Below are positions 31,192 through 39,711 of a stretch of DNA of 64,000 nucleotides, piece by piece (position 1 is the first letter of the stretch; each line of letters begins with the position of its first letter). The position numbers were made by a program, and so were the translations under genes. Origin of the DNA: Nocardioides sp. Root682 (lineage in GTDB: Bacteria > Actinomycetota > Actinomycetes > Propionibacteriales > Nocardioidaceae); NCBI RefSeq assembly GCF_001427795.1, contig NZ_LMHJ01000002.1:248001-312000 (forward strand). Direction: 5' to 3'. The notes below the pieces were generated by a model. That model ran no database searches. It saw only the letters and a program-made list of their open reading frames with translations, and was not told the origin of the DNA.

Positions 31192-31533
31192 ATGAGCGCT
31201 GACTGGCGGACCGACACGGTCACCACCCTGCGATCCCTGATCGTGCAGGCCGAGCCCGACGTGGCCGAGGAAGCCAAGTGGAAGAAGGCGTCCAACCCGG
31301 ACGGCGTACCCACCTTCTCTGCCGACGGCCTGATCTGCACCGTCGAGACCTACAAGGACAAGGTGAAGGTCACCTTCGCCAAGGGCGCCTCCCTCGAGGA
31401 CCCGCAGGGGCTGTTCAACGCGAGCCTCGACGCGGGGACGCGGCGGGCGATCGACATCTTCGAGGCCGACACGTTCGACCACGACGCGTTCGTCGAGCTG
31501 ATCCGCGACGCCGTCGCCCGCAACCGCGCCTGA
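31192..31533 (+). CDS. DUF1801 domain protein
   Basis: 113 residues. The pattern WKKASNPDGVPTFSADGLICTVETYKDKVKVTFAKGA with LFNASLDAGTRRAIDIFEAD matches the DUF1801/YdhG family, small proteins of SH3/YjbR-like fold with unknown role. Probably co-transcribed with the methyltransferase. It ends one base before the convergent gene's end. Confidence 0.85.
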   Translation: MSADWRTDTVTTLRSLIVQAEPDVAEEAKWKKASNPDGVPTFSADGLICTVETYKDKVKVTFAKGASLEDPQGLFNASLDAGTRRAIDIFEADTFDHDAFVELIRDAVARNRA

Positions 31534-32136
31534 TCAAGCCATCTCGGGGACGTGCAGGTGCGCGTAGGCGAGGTCGAACTCGTGGACCTCGACCACCAGA
31601 CCATCAGCATCGCTCGCGGCGCGTTCGCGCAGGTCGTCGGCTGCTGAACGGCTCGCCTCCATCGCCTCGCGCGACTCCCACGCGGTGGTCGCGCACCCCA
31701 ACCGGGCTGACCGGTCCACCAGCAGGCTGGCGCTGCAGAACCCGTCGAGCTCCTCGAGCCGGGGCATGATCCCGGTCCGGAACGTCTCGGCCAGGGCGTC
31801 GACGTCTCCCTCGACCCAGCTGACCCGGCAGCACTCGCCGTGATGGGTGCGGTGCATGACCATGATCTCCCAGCTGTCGACCTGCAGGGACCCGCCGAGG
31901 AGGTCCTTGCCGCGGTCGCGGAGCGAGCGCAGTGGTTCGTCGCTGGCGCGCATCGCCTCCTCCGAGTCCCAGGAGCTGGTGGCGATGCAGTATCCGGTCT
32001 CGCGGTCGACCAGGAGCGAGAGGCCGCGACAGCCCTCGGTCCCGTCGAGCAGCGGACCTGCTTCGTCCTGGACGAACCTGAGGCCCGCATCGATGTTGGC
32101 GGGCTTGCCGTGGAAGGTGCTGGAGCGTGCGAACAC
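31534..32136 (-). CDS. Tandem ABM-like ferredoxin-fold protein
   Basis: 200 residues in two similar halves, each with a pattern like CRGLSLLVDRETGYCIATSSWDSEEAMRAS and FCSASLLVDRSARLGCATTAWESREAMEAS. This is the dimeric alpha-beta barrel of antibiotic-biosynthesis-monooxygenase type, fused as a tandem. The function could be oxygenase, haem-binding or simply sensing. GTG 32136 has GAGAGGAG upstream with seven-base spacing. Confidence 0.75.
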   Translation of the reverse strand: MFARSSTFHGKPANIDAGLRFVQDEAGPLLDGTEGCRGLSLLVDRETGYCIATSSWDSEEAMRASDEPLRSLRDRGKDLLGGSLQVDSWEIMVMHRTHHGECCRVSWVEGDVDALAETFRTGIMPRLEELDGFCSASLLVDRSARLGCATTAWESREAMEASRSAADDLRERAASDADGLVVEVHEFDLAYAHLHVPEMA

Positions 32137-32234
32137 GACCCACTCCTCTCGAAGTCGGGGCAGTGCCCGACCGGCACTGCCGGTTGTTCCCTGCTTACTC
32201 CTCCGGAGGGTTCGGCGCCATAGGTGGGCTCGGG

Positions 32235-32277
32235 GGTTTCGAGGCTCGTCGCTGGCGCTCCTCGCACCTCAACCAGC
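32235..32277. repeat. Palindromic repeat (GGTTTCGAGG type)
   Basis: A second repeat family: GGTTTCGAGGCTCGTCGC on the left and GCACCTCAACC on the right. Read on the minus strand, it supplies the TGA stop codon of the AraC gene at 32269-32271. Confidence 0.6.
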
Positions 32278-33207
32278 GGTGCGTGCTGCGCGGCGGTGCT
32301 GTTGGGGGCTCACCCCACGCACCCGCTTGAACGCCGCGCTCAGCGCGAACCCGCTGCCGTACCCGACCTGACGCGCCACCCGGTCGATCGCGTCGTCCGT
32401 GGCGACCAGGAGGTCGGCGGCCAGCGAGAGGCGCCAGTGGGTCAGGTAGGTCATCGGCGGCTCGCCCACCAGGTCCCCGAAGCGGCGGGCCAGGGCCGCG
32501 CGGGAGACGCCGACCTCGCGGGCCAGGGACGCGATCGTCCAGGCGTGCTCGGGGTGGTGGTGCATCAGGCGCAGCGCCTCGCCGACCGTCGGGTCGGCGT
32601 GGGCTAGCCCGCGGGTGACCTGTTCCTCGCTCGCGAGCCAGGACCGGACGACGGTCACCAGCACCAGGTCGAGCAGCCGGTCGAGCACGACCTCCTGCCC
32701 GAGCTCTTCACGCAGCATCTCGGCCGAGAGCAGGTCGACGAGCGGTGAGTCGTCCTCCTCGCGACGTCGTACGACGACCGGCGGGAGCGCCGCGAGCAGG
32801 GGACGCCCGGCCTCGGTCTCGGCCGCCCACGTACCGACCAGCATCACGGTCGACCCGTCGTGGCTGTTGCCCCAGGTGCGCACGCCGAGCGCCATTCTCT
32901 GGGCCAGCAGCTCGCCGTCGGGATCGACGCAGATGTTGCCCTTGAGGATGGTCACCTTCGGGGCAGTCGCGGGGTCGTCGGCCACCGTGTAGACCGGTCC
33001 TCCGCGGATCACCGCGACGTCGCCCGGCAGCAGCTCGAGCGGCTCGCCGAGCTCGCCGGTGATCCACGCGGAGCCGCGCGCCACGGCGAACAGGGTCAGT
33101 GCCGGGTCGTCCTCGATCCGTACCGCCCACGGCGGCTCCATCACCATCCGCAGCAGGAACGCCTGGCGCGCACGCGGACCGGAGAGCAGGTGTTCGAGGC
33201 CGTCCAT
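32269..33207 (-). CDS. AraC-family regulator with cupin domain
   Basis: 312 residues. The N-terminal half is a Cupin_6-type sensor (PPWAVRIEDDPALTLFAVARGSAWI, LLPGDVAVIRGGPVYTVADD). The C-terminal half has two HTH motifs: WTIASLAREVGVSRAALARRFGDLVGEPPMTYLTHWRL and AIDRVARQVGYGSGFALSAAFKRVRGVSPQQHRR. It probably controls the divergent NmrA-DUF1772 operon. ATG 33207 is chosen because the cupin begins there; an upstream ATG at 33243 lies within the likely operator. Its stop codon is formed by a repeat. Confidence 0.88.
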   Translation of the reverse strand: MDGLEHLLSGPRARQAFLLRMVMEPPWAVRIEDDPALTLFAVARGSAWITGELGEPLELLPGDVAVIRGGPVYTVADDPATAPKVTILKGNICVDPDGELLAQRMALGVRTWGNSHDGSTVMLVGTWAAETEAGRPLLAALPPVVVRRREEDDSPLVDLLSAEMLREELGQEVVLDRLLDLVLVTVVRSWLASEEQVTRGLAHADPTVGEALRLMHHHPEHAWTIASLAREVGVSRAALARRFGDLVGEPPMTYLTHWRLSLAADLLVATDDAIDRVARQVGYGSGFALSAAFKRVRGVSPQQHRRAARTAG

Positions 33208-33231
33208 GCCTCCACTGTGCTGGACGATCAC

Positions 33232-33260
33232 GCATGGAATCAAGACATTCAGCCATGGAA
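33232..33260. promoter_or_regulatory. Direct-repeat AraC operator candidate
   Basis: GCATGGAA (33232) and CCATGGAA (33253) are spaced 21 bases apart, two helical turns, between the divergent AraC gene and the NmrA gene. Direct half-sites at this spacing are typical of AraC-family binding. Confidence 0.4.
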
Positions 33261-33290
33261 AGTCTCACGAAGTCGCGATGGACTGAAGCC

Positions 33291-34124
33291 ATGACAACGA
33301 ACCTCATCATCGGCGGCACCGGCAAGACCGGTCGCCGCGTCGTGTCCCTCCTCCAGGGCCGGGGCCTCCCGGTCACCTCCCTCTCGCGGCCCGAGTTCGA
33401 CTGGGCCGACCCGGCCACCTGGTCGTCCGTCGAGCGGCCCGCCGCGTCGGCGTACGTCACCGTCGCCCCGGATCTGGCCCTCCCCGGTGCGCCCGAAGCG
33501 GTGGCCGAGGTCGCCGAGCGGATGGCCCGTTCCGGCGTACGACGGATCGTGCTCCTCTCCGGCCGCGGTGAGCCCGAGGCGCAGCGGGCCGAGCAGCTCC
33601 TCGCCGAGGTGGCGGCGAAGCACGACGCCACCTGGGGCGTCGTGCGGTGCGCGTTCTTCATGCAGAACTTCGACGAGAGCCTGTTCGCCGAGCCGCTCGC
33701 GGCCGGACACCTGGCGTTCTCGGCCGGTGCCGTCCGCGAACCCTTCGTCGATCTGGACGACGTCGCCGAGGTGGCCGTTGCGCTGATGACCGGCGAGGCG
33801 GCCGTGAACCGGGTGTACGAGCTCACCGGGCCGCGGCTGATGACCTTCGCCGAGGCAACGGCGGAGATCGCCGCGGCGACCGGACGCGCGATCGGCTACC
33901 AACAGATCACCGACGCCGAGCTCGTCGACGACCTCGTCCGGATCGGCTTGCCGGCCGTGGAGGCCCAGGGACTGGCGGACTTGTTCGCCCACGTCCTCGA
34001 CGGCCACAACGCGCACCTGGCCGACGGCGTACGCGAGGCACTCGGCAGGTCGGCCCGCGACTTCGCCGACTACGCAGAGCGGGCGGCCCGTGCCGGGGCG
34101 TGGACCGAGGAGGCCGCGTCATGA
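33291..34124 (+). CDS. NmrA-like NAD(P)-binding protein
   Basis: 277 residues. Rossmann start NLIIGGTGKTGRRVVSLL, then RRIVLLSGRGE and VRCAFFMQNFDES, as in NmrA/YtfG-type atypical short-chain dehydrogenases. The second half (MTFAEATAEIAAATGRAIGYQQI) binds substrate or partner. It may be a quinone reductase or a redox sensor. ATG 33291 begins the family match. The last four bases overlap the next start (ATGA), so the pair is coupled. Divergent from the AraC regulator. Confidence 0.87.
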   Translation: MTTNLIIGGTGKTGRRVVSLLQGRGLPVTSLSRPEFDWADPATWSSVERPAASAYVTVAPDLALPGAPEAVAEVAERMARSGVRRIVLLSGRGEPEAQRAEQLLAEVAAKHDATWGVVRCAFFMQNFDESLFAEPLAAGHLAFSAGAVREPFVDLDDVAEVAVALMTGEAAVNRVYELTGPRLMTFAEATAEIAAATGRAIGYQQITDAELVDDLVRIGLPAVEAQGLADLFAHVLDGHNAHLADGVREALGRSARDFADYAERAARAGAWTEEAAS

Positions 34125-34591
34125 GCGACGCTGTCGGCAACGCCGCGCTGGTCACCGGGACCATCGGTGCCGGACTGATTGCGGGACTGTTCTTCGCGTT
34201 CTCCACGGCGATCATGCCGGGGTTGGCGCAGGCCGACGACCGGACCTTCGTGGAGGCGATGCAGCAGGTCAACGCCGCGATCCTCAATCCCCTGTTCCTG
34301 CTGGCCTTCGTGGCCCCGATCCCTGCGCTCGGCATCGCGGTGTTCACCGGCCCCTCCCGGCCGTGGGTGATCGCGGCCCTGGTTCTCTACGTCGTGATGT
34401 TCGCGATCACGATGGCCGGCAACGTGCCGCTGAACGACGCCCTCCTCGCCGTCGGCCAGCCGGACAGCGAGGCGTCGCTCAGGTCCGCGCGGGAGGCGTT
34501 CGAGGACCCGTGGAACCGGCTGCACCTGGTCCGGACAGTGAGCGTGGTGGCCGCCTTCGGATGCTGTGTGGGTGCGGCCCTCGCGCGCTGA
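34121..34591 (+). CDS. DUF1772 (anthrone-oxygenase-like) membrane protein
   Basis: 156 residues with four hydrophobic helices (GTIGAGLIAGLFFAFSTAIMP, ILNPLFLLAFVAPIPALGIAVF, VIAALVLYVVMFAITMAG and the C-terminal VVAAFGCCVGAAL). NVPLNDAL and DPWNRLHLVRT are the conserved family segments. AraC, NmrA and DUF1772 together form a frequent small actinobacterial unit; the biochemical role is unproven. Confidence 0.85.
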   Translation: MSDAVGNAALVTGTIGAGLIAGLFFAFSTAIMPGLAQADDRTFVEAMQQVNAAILNPLFLLAFVAPIPALGIAVFTGPSRPWVIAALVLYVVMFAITMAGNVPLNDALLAVGQPDSEASLRSAREAFEDPWNRLHLVRTVSVVAAFGCCVGAALAR

Positions 34592-34655
34592 TCCACCCAC
34601 GTGACCGGTCCGTGAGTCACGCCCCACACCCCGCCGACCCGGGAGAGAATGCGCC

Positions 34656-36281
34656 ATGGTGTCGACCCCGGACGTTGTGCTGACCCAGGTGGCCCGGCGA
34701 GCAGGACTGGAGGCGCGTTCGCTGATCGCCCTGTTCCGCGCCGGTGCGGTGGGCATCGACCTGCCGCACCGGCAGGTCCGGATGCTCGCGGCGCTGGGGG
34801 ACTACGGGCCGCTCGGAGCGGCCACGAAGCTCGCCGCGATCCGGCACGGCTCCCTGCCGGCCGTTGCCGACGAGCGCGGCGAGATCACCTATCGCGAGCT
34901 CGATGAGCAGGTCGACCGGCTCGCGAACGCCCTGCTCGACCGGCTGGAGCCGGACGACACGGTCGGCATCCTGTGCCGCAACCATCGCGGCGCGCTGATC
35001 GCCGCGTTCGCGGCCTCCCGGGCCGGCCTGACGACCGTCTGGCTCAACACCGCGTTCTCGGCGCGCCAGTGCAGCGAGGTCGCCGGGCGCGAGGGGGTCG
35101 ACCTGCTGGTCCACGACGTGGAGTTCGCACCTGTCGTCGCCGACCTGGAACCGCGCCGGGGCAAGGTCGCCGTCGACATCGAGCAGGCCACCGACGAGCT
35201 CGACGACCTGATCGCCTCCGGGGCCGACAGGTCGCCGCCCGCGCCGGCGCATCCGGGCCGCGTCGTCCTGCTCACCAGCGGCACGACGGGAACACCGAAG
35301 GGTGCTCCGCGGTCCGAGCCCAAGGGATTCGTCGTACCGGGAAGCCTGCTGGAACGGATGCCGATGCGGGCCCGGGAGGCGACGGTCATCGGGCCGCCGC
35401 TCTTCCACGGCACCGGCCTCGTCGTCGCCCTGCTGACGATCGCCCTGGGCTCGAAGCTGGTGCTGCGGCGCACCTTCGACGCCGCGACCATGCTTGCTGA
35501 CGTCGCCGAGCACCGCGCCACGACGGTCTGTCTGGTGCCGGTCATGCTGCAACGGGTGCTGGCGCTGGGGGAGGAGCACGTCGCCGGCCAGGACCTCTCC
35601 AGCCTGCGGGTGGTCTTCTGCGCCGGCTCGCAGCTCCCGGCGAGCGTCGCGACCCGCGCCCAGGACCTGCTCGGTGAGGTGGTCTACAACCTGTACGGGT
35701 CCACGGAGGTCGCCATCGCGACCCTGGCGACGCCCAAGGACGTGCGGGAAGCGCCCACCTCGGTCGGTCGGCCGGTCCTCGGGTCCCGCATCAAGCTCCT
35801 CGACGACGGTGGCCGGGAAGTCCCGTCCGGTGACATCGGTCGGGTCTTCGTCGGCACCACCACCCCGTTCGCCGGCTACACGGGCGGTGGTGGCAAGGAG
35901 ATCGTCGACGGGCTCCTCGCCACCGGGGACGTCGGGCACTTCGACGCTGCCGGCCGGCTGTACATCGACGGCCGCGACGACGACATGATCGTGTCCGGCG
36001 GTGAGAACGTCTTCCCCGCCGAGGTCGAGGACCTGCTGCTCACGCACCCCGCTGTCCTGGAGGCGTCCGCCATCGGCGTCGAGGACGAGGAGTTCGGCCA
36101 GCGACTGCGTGCGTTCGTGGTCCTGCACGAGCCGGGTACGGCGACCGCCGACGAGCTCAGGACGTTCGTGAAGGACAACCTCGCGCGCTACAAGGTGCCG
36201 CGCGACGTGGTGTTCCTCGACGAGCTCCCGCGCAACCCGACCGGCAAGGTGCTCAAGAAGGTGCTTGCCGAGCACCCGTGA
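34656..36281 (+). CDS. Acyl-CoA synthetase (AMP-binding family)
   Basis: 541 residues. Adenylation motifs are VVLLTSGTTGTPKGAPRSEPKG, YGSTEVAIATLATP, TGDVGHFDAAGRLYIDGRDDDMIVSGGENVFPAEVE and the catalytic lysine in NPTGKVLKK. It activates a carboxylic acid as acyl-AMP and then acyl-CoA, a FadD-type role. The 60-residue N-terminal extension before the first motif suits mycobacterial FadD2-like enzymes. No partner gene is coupled to it. Confidence 0.9.
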   Translation: MVSTPDVVLTQVARRAGLEARSLIALFRAGAVGIDLPHRQVRMLAALGDYGPLGAATKLAAIRHGSLPAVADERGEITYRELDEQVDRLANALLDRLEPDDTVGILCRNHRGALIAAFAASRAGLTTVWLNTAFSARQCSEVAGREGVDLLVHDVEFAPVVADLEPRRGKVAVDIEQATDELDDLIASGADRSPPAPAHPGRVVLLTSGTTGTPKGAPRSEPKGFVVPGSLLERMPMRAREATVIGPPLFHGTGLVVALLTIALGSKLVLRRTFDAATMLADVAEHRATTVCLVPVMLQRVLALGEEHVAGQDLSSLRVVFCAGSQLPASVATRAQDLLGEVVYNLYGSTEVAIATLATPKDVREAPTSVGRPVLGSRIKLLDDGGREVPSGDIGRVFVGTTTPFAGYTGGGGKEIVDGLLATGDVGHFDAAGRLYIDGRDDDMIVSGGENVFPAEVEDLLLTHPAVLEASAIGVEDEEFGQRLRAFVVLHEPGTATADELRTFVKDNLARYKVPRDVVFLDELPRNPTGKVLKKVLAEHP

Positions 36282-36309
36282 CCTGATCCTTGAACGCCTG
36301 ACCATTCTG

Positions 36310-36335
36310 TCAAAGAATAGGTATCTATCCTTTGA
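36310..36335. promoter_or_regulatory. 26-bp dyad upstream of Fic remnant
   Basis: TCAAAG at 36310 and CTTTGA at 36330 enclose a second dyad ATAG-GTAT-CTAT on the same centre. This AT-rich element, just before the decayed Fic gene, looks like an autoregulatory operator that outlived the gene. Confidence 0.5.
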
Positions 36336-36358
36336 TAGCTCTGGCTGTCGGAGGTGAG

Positions 36359-36801
36359 GTGTCCCGGCAGGTCGCGAAGGTCGAGCGCAGCATCCGGGCA
36401 CTCAACGGCCCGGGGGCCGAAGGCCTCGCCGGTATCGCTCGCTTCCTCCTGCGGTCCGAGGCCATCGCCAGCTCCCGGATCGAAGGAATCGCGCCGTCCG
36501 CACGACAGGTGGCCCTCGCGGAACTCGGCCAGTCCGAGACCATCCGTGGCGTCAGCAACCAAGCTCAGCTCGTCGCCAACAACATGACCATCGTCCACGC
36601 CCGGCTGCAAGTGCCGCACTCGACGAGCTGCACCGGGCAGGAGTCCTGACGACGAAGTCGATCGAACGCGGCGCCCGGGCCTATGTCGCGCGTGAGGTCC
36701 TGGACCTGGTCACGCTGTCCGAGCGGGCTCTGGCGAGCACCCAGTTCGACACCAGGGACGCTGTGCCGAACCGAGATGTCCCGGCGCGGCCCCGGACATG
36801 A
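36359..36801 (+). pseudogene. Fic family protein, internally deleted
   Basis: The first frame (from GTG 36359) gives the Fic N-terminal helix region LLRSEAIASSRIEGIAPSARQ, which includes the SxxxE-like inhibitory/N-terminal pattern, and stops at 36649. In another frame the sequence from about 36610 to 36801 encodes the usual Fic C-terminus, ALDELHRAGVLTTKSIERG then EVLDLVTLSERALASTQFD. The whole catalytic centre with HPFxxGNGR is missing, so a deletion of several hundred bases plus a frameshift near 36610 has inactivated it. Intact Fic proteins AMPylate targets. CGGAGG precedes the GTG. Confidence 0.72.
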
Positions 36802-36823
36802 TCGCCGGGGCCACGCCGGGTGG

Positions 36824-36858
36824 TCACTGCTGGACCATCACTGCTGGACCGTCACTGC
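36824..36858. repeat. 14-base tandem repeat
   Basis: TCACTGCTGGACCA and TCACTGCTGGACCG followed by a partial third TCACTGC. It lies between the Fic remnant and the DoxX gene end. Probably replication slippage. Confidence 0.6.
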
Positions 36859-36880
36859 GTGCGCGCGTCGCTGTGCTGGC

Positions 36881-37465
36881 TCAGCGCAGGAACGGGAACC
36901 GGCGCACGATGCGGCTCGTGGCCCAGGTGCGGCCGAAGCCCCAGGTGTCGCCGGCCAGGGTGGCGCCGAACACCGCCAGGCTGATCGCGCCGAGCAGGTG
37001 GTCGTCGATGACGGGGTTGTTCTCCAGCGGGAACGAGGCGGCGTACATCATCAGGTAGAGCAGCCCGCCGGCCGCGGCCGCGGGCCGGATGCCGATGCCG
37101 AGGACGAGGGCGACGCCGATGCCGGCGAGACCGAGCATGAACAGCCAGTCGGCCCAGGCATCGCCGGCGATGCCGGTGAAGAAGCCGTGGAACCAGTTGT
37201 CCTCGGACACACCGAAGCTGAGGAACCCGAAGGTCGGGCTGCCCTCGTTGAACCAGGCGGCCGGACCGAAACGGTCGACGGCGCCGGTCTCCGGGTTCGC
37301 GCCGGTGGCGTAGCCGAGCGCGAGCAGCTTGTCGAAGAAGGCCCACAGGAAGGTGAGGCCGAAGCCGATCCTGAGGGCGCCGAGTGCACGGCGTGCGGTC
37401 GCATGGGTGACGACGTCCTGTTCCACCAGGACGGCGGCATGAGTGGGGTGCTGAACGGCGGTCAT
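36881..37465 (-). CDS. DoxX family membrane protein
   Basis: 194 residues with four hydrophobic helices: LGALRIGFGLTFLWAFFDKLLAL, WLFMLGLAGIGVALVLGIGI, AAAAGGLLYLMMYAASF and the C-terminal LLGAISLAVFGATLAG. DoxX/DoxD-type proteins are linked to quinone-dependent oxidation and redox stress. GAAGG lies seven bases before ATG 37465. Divergent from the MpaB-type gene. Confidence 0.85.
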   Translation of the reverse strand: MTAVQHPTHAAVLVEQDVVTHATARRALGALRIGFGLTFLWAFFDKLLALGYATGANPETGAVDRFGPAAWFNEGSPTFGFLSFGVSEDNWFHGFFTGIAGDAWADWLFMLGLAGIGVALVLGIGIRPAAAAGGLLYLMMYAASFPLENNPVIDDHLLGAISLAVFGATLAGDTWGFGRTWATSRIVRRFPFLR

Positions 37466-37622
37466 GGGGGCCTTCTTTCCGGGCACATCGGCCCGATTGT
37501 CGATGCCTCCACCCTTGTCGCTGCTCCGTCCGGGCATCAGGGGCATCGGTCCGTCCGGGCGGGGGACGTTGGTCCCGAATGCGCACCGCGCCTCTCTTGC
37601 GGGCTGCAGCACACTGGAGCAC

Positions 37623-38489
37623 ATGGACACCTCGCTCGGCCTCACTGCGATCCGCGAGCGACTGGGTGAGGCGCTGTTCCACCGCGTGGCCGGCCCAGAC
37701 GGCGCCCGGCACCGCGACCGGATCCACGACACCGCGGGACCGCGCTGGTTCGAGCAGGGGAGCCCGATCACCCGGGTCCACGGCGACGCGTCGATGTTCG
37801 TCGGTGGCATCCGGGCCCTGCTGCTGCAGACGCTGCACCCGGTGGCGATGCGCGCCGTCTCGGAGCACTCGGGCTTCCGTGGCGACATGTGGGGACGGCT
37901 CGCCCGCACCAGCCGGTTCCTGGCCGTCACCACCTTCGGCACGGCCGACGACGCGCAGCAGGCGGTCGACATCGTTCGATCGATCCACGACCGGATCACC
38001 GGCACGGGGCCCGACGGGACGCCGTACGCCGCCAGTGATCCGCACCTGCTGCTGTGGGTGCACGTCGCCGAGATCGACAGCTTCCTGCTGGCCCACCAGA
38101 CGTACGGCGACCGGCCGCTCGACCCCGCCGAGTGCGACGAGTACGTCGCCCAGACGGCCGAGATCGCCCGACGACTCGGTGTCGTCGATCCACCGACGAC
38201 CCTGGCCGAGCTGCGGGAGGTGCTCGCGCGCTTCCGCCCGGAGCTGCGCGGCTCTCGCGAGGCCCGGGAAGCGGTGCGTTACCTGCTCTTCAAGCCGCCG
38301 CTGCCGCTGGCTGCCCGGGCGCCGTACGGCGTCCTCGTGTCGGCCGCGATCGGGCTGATGCCGGTGTGGACGCGGCGGCCGCTTCGCGTGCCGTGGCTCC
38401 CGATCGCCGAACGCACCGTCGTCCGCGCCCTCGGGACCGCGGCCGTCGGCACCATCCGGTGGGCGATGACCCCGCCGGCCAGCGACTGA
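37623..38489 (+). CDS. MpaB-type oxygenase (DUF2236)
   Basis: 288 residues. Family signature GPRWFEQGSPITRVHGDASMFVGGIRALLLQTLHPVAMRAVSEHSGF, then VHVAEIDSFLLAHQTYG. DUF2236 proteins are haem b oxygenase-like, and relatives include MpaB and latex-clearing protein. The histidine in LLLQTLHP is the likely haem ligand region. It runs toward the reductase gene, with an operator-like palindrome in the 87-base gap. Confidence 0.87.
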   Translation: MDTSLGLTAIRERLGEALFHRVAGPDGARHRDRIHDTAGPRWFEQGSPITRVHGDASMFVGGIRALLLQTLHPVAMRAVSEHSGFRGDMWGRLARTSRFLAVTTFGTADDAQQAVDIVRSIHDRITGTGPDGTPYAASDPHLLLWVHVAEIDSFLLAHQTYGDRPLDPAECDEYVAQTAEIARRLGVVDPPTTLAELREVLARFRPELRGSREAREAVRYLLFKPPLPLAARAPYGVLVSAAIGLMPVWTRRPLRVPWLPIAERTVVRALGTAAVGTIRWAMTPPASD

Positions 38490-38539
38490 CGCCGGCAGGC
38501 GGGGTCCCCAAGGACTGGTCGGGGCCCTTGACGGATTTG

Positions 38540-38557
38540 AGTGAGCATGTGTTCACT
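38540..38557. promoter_or_regulatory. Operator-like palindrome before reductase-desaturase genes
   Basis: AGTGAGCATGTGTTCACT is an 18-bp dyad with AGTGA/TCACT arms and all nine positions paired if two G-T pairs are allowed. TTGACG at 38529-38534 just before it could be a -35 box. The dyad covers upstream in-frame start codons at 38541 and 38547, which favours a start further down. Confidence 0.55.
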
Positions 38558-38576
38558 GAATTGCATGACCGGGGCC

Positions 38577-39668
38577 ATGCAAGAACGCACGTCCGAGCGG
38601 CCAGCATTGTCGTGGGAGCGGGTGCGCCGGGCAGCCGACAAGCTCACCACGCCGCTGCTGCCTGACGACTACCTCACGCTGATCAACCCGCTGTGGAGCT
38701 CGCGCGAGCTGCGGGGCAGGGTCGAGGAGGTGATCCGCGAGACCGAGGACGCGGCCACCCTGGTGATCCGCCCCGGTTGGGGCTGGCGCTACCTGCACCG
38801 GCCAGGCCAGTTCGTGGGGATCGGGGTGCAGATCGAGGGCAAGTACCACTGGCGGTCGTACTCGGTGAGCTCGCCGCCGGTCCGCTCGGGGCGCAACCTC
38901 GCGATCACGGTGCGCGCGATGCCGGAGGGCTTCCTGTCGGAGCACCTCGTCAACGGCCTCGAGCCGGGCACGATCGTGCGCCTGGCCACGCCCAGTGGGG
39001 ACTTCGTGCTGCCCGACCCGCCGCCCGCGCGGTCCCTCTTCCTCGTCGGAGGCAGCGGTATCACGCCGGTGATGTCGATGCTGCGGACCCTGGACCGGCG
39101 CGGCACGATGTCGGACGTCGTCCTGCACTACTCCTCGACCACGCCCGAGCGGATGATCTTCCGTGGCGAGCTCCTCGCCCTGCACGAGAAGCACCCGCCG
39201 TTCACGCTCCACGAACGGCACACCGACACCGAGGGGATCCTCGACCTCGCGGCCCTGGACTCGGTCGTCCCGGATTGGCGCGAGCGGGAGACCTGGGCCT
39301 GCGGCCCCGCACCGATGTTCGACGCGGTCGAGGAGTGCTGGGAGCGCGCCGGGCTGTCGGACCAGCTGCACCTCGAGCGCTTCTCGCTCGCCATCAACGG
39401 TGACGGAGGCGAGGGTGGCGAGATCACCTTCCAGAACTCCGGCAAGGAGATCGAGGCCGACGGCGCCACCACCGTGCTCGAAGCGGGGGAGAAGGCGGGC
39501 GTGGGCATGCCCTATGGCTGCCGGGTCGGCATCTGCCACACCTGCACCGTCACCAAGATCTCCGGCACCGTGCGCGACCTGCGCAACGGCAACGACTACG
39601 ACCAGCCCAACGAGCAGGTGCAGACCTGCGTGACCGTCCCGGTCGGAGCGTGCGTGCTCGACATCTGA
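38577..39668 (+). CDS. Ferredoxin reductase for fatty-acid desaturase
   Basis: 363 residues. FAD-binding PGQFVGIGVQIEGKYHWRSYSVSS, NAD-binding SLFLVGGSGITPVMSML and CGPAPMFDAV, then a plant-type 2Fe-2S domain CRVGICHTC with a distal QTCVTVP cysteine. The N-terminus TTPLLPDDYLTLINPLWSSRELRGRV is like mycobacterial Rv3230c, partner of DesA3. It passes electrons from NADPH to the desaturase encoded 43 bases downstream. ATG 38577 is chosen because earlier in-frame starts (38541, 38547) fall in an operator-like palindrome; 38565 is also possible. Confidence 0.88.
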   Translation: MQERTSERPALSWERVRRAADKLTTPLLPDDYLTLINPLWSSRELRGRVEEVIRETEDAATLVIRPGWGWRYLHRPGQFVGIGVQIEGKYHWRSYSVSSPPVRSGRNLAITVRAMPEGFLSEHLVNGLEPGTIVRLATPSGDFVLPDPPPARSLFLVGGSGITPVMSMLRTLDRRGTMSDVVLHYSSTTPERMIFRGELLALHEKHPPFTLHERHTDTEGILDLAALDSVVPDWRERETWACGPAPMFDAVEECWERAGLSDQLHLERFSLAINGDGGEGGEITFQNSGKEIEADGATTVLEAGEKAGVGMPYGCRVGICHTCTVTKISGTVRDLRNGNDYDQPNEQVQTCVTVPVGACVLDI

Positions 39669-39711
39669 GCCCCGCACCCCGTCCGTCCGACCAGCTACCC
39701 CGAGGAGAACC

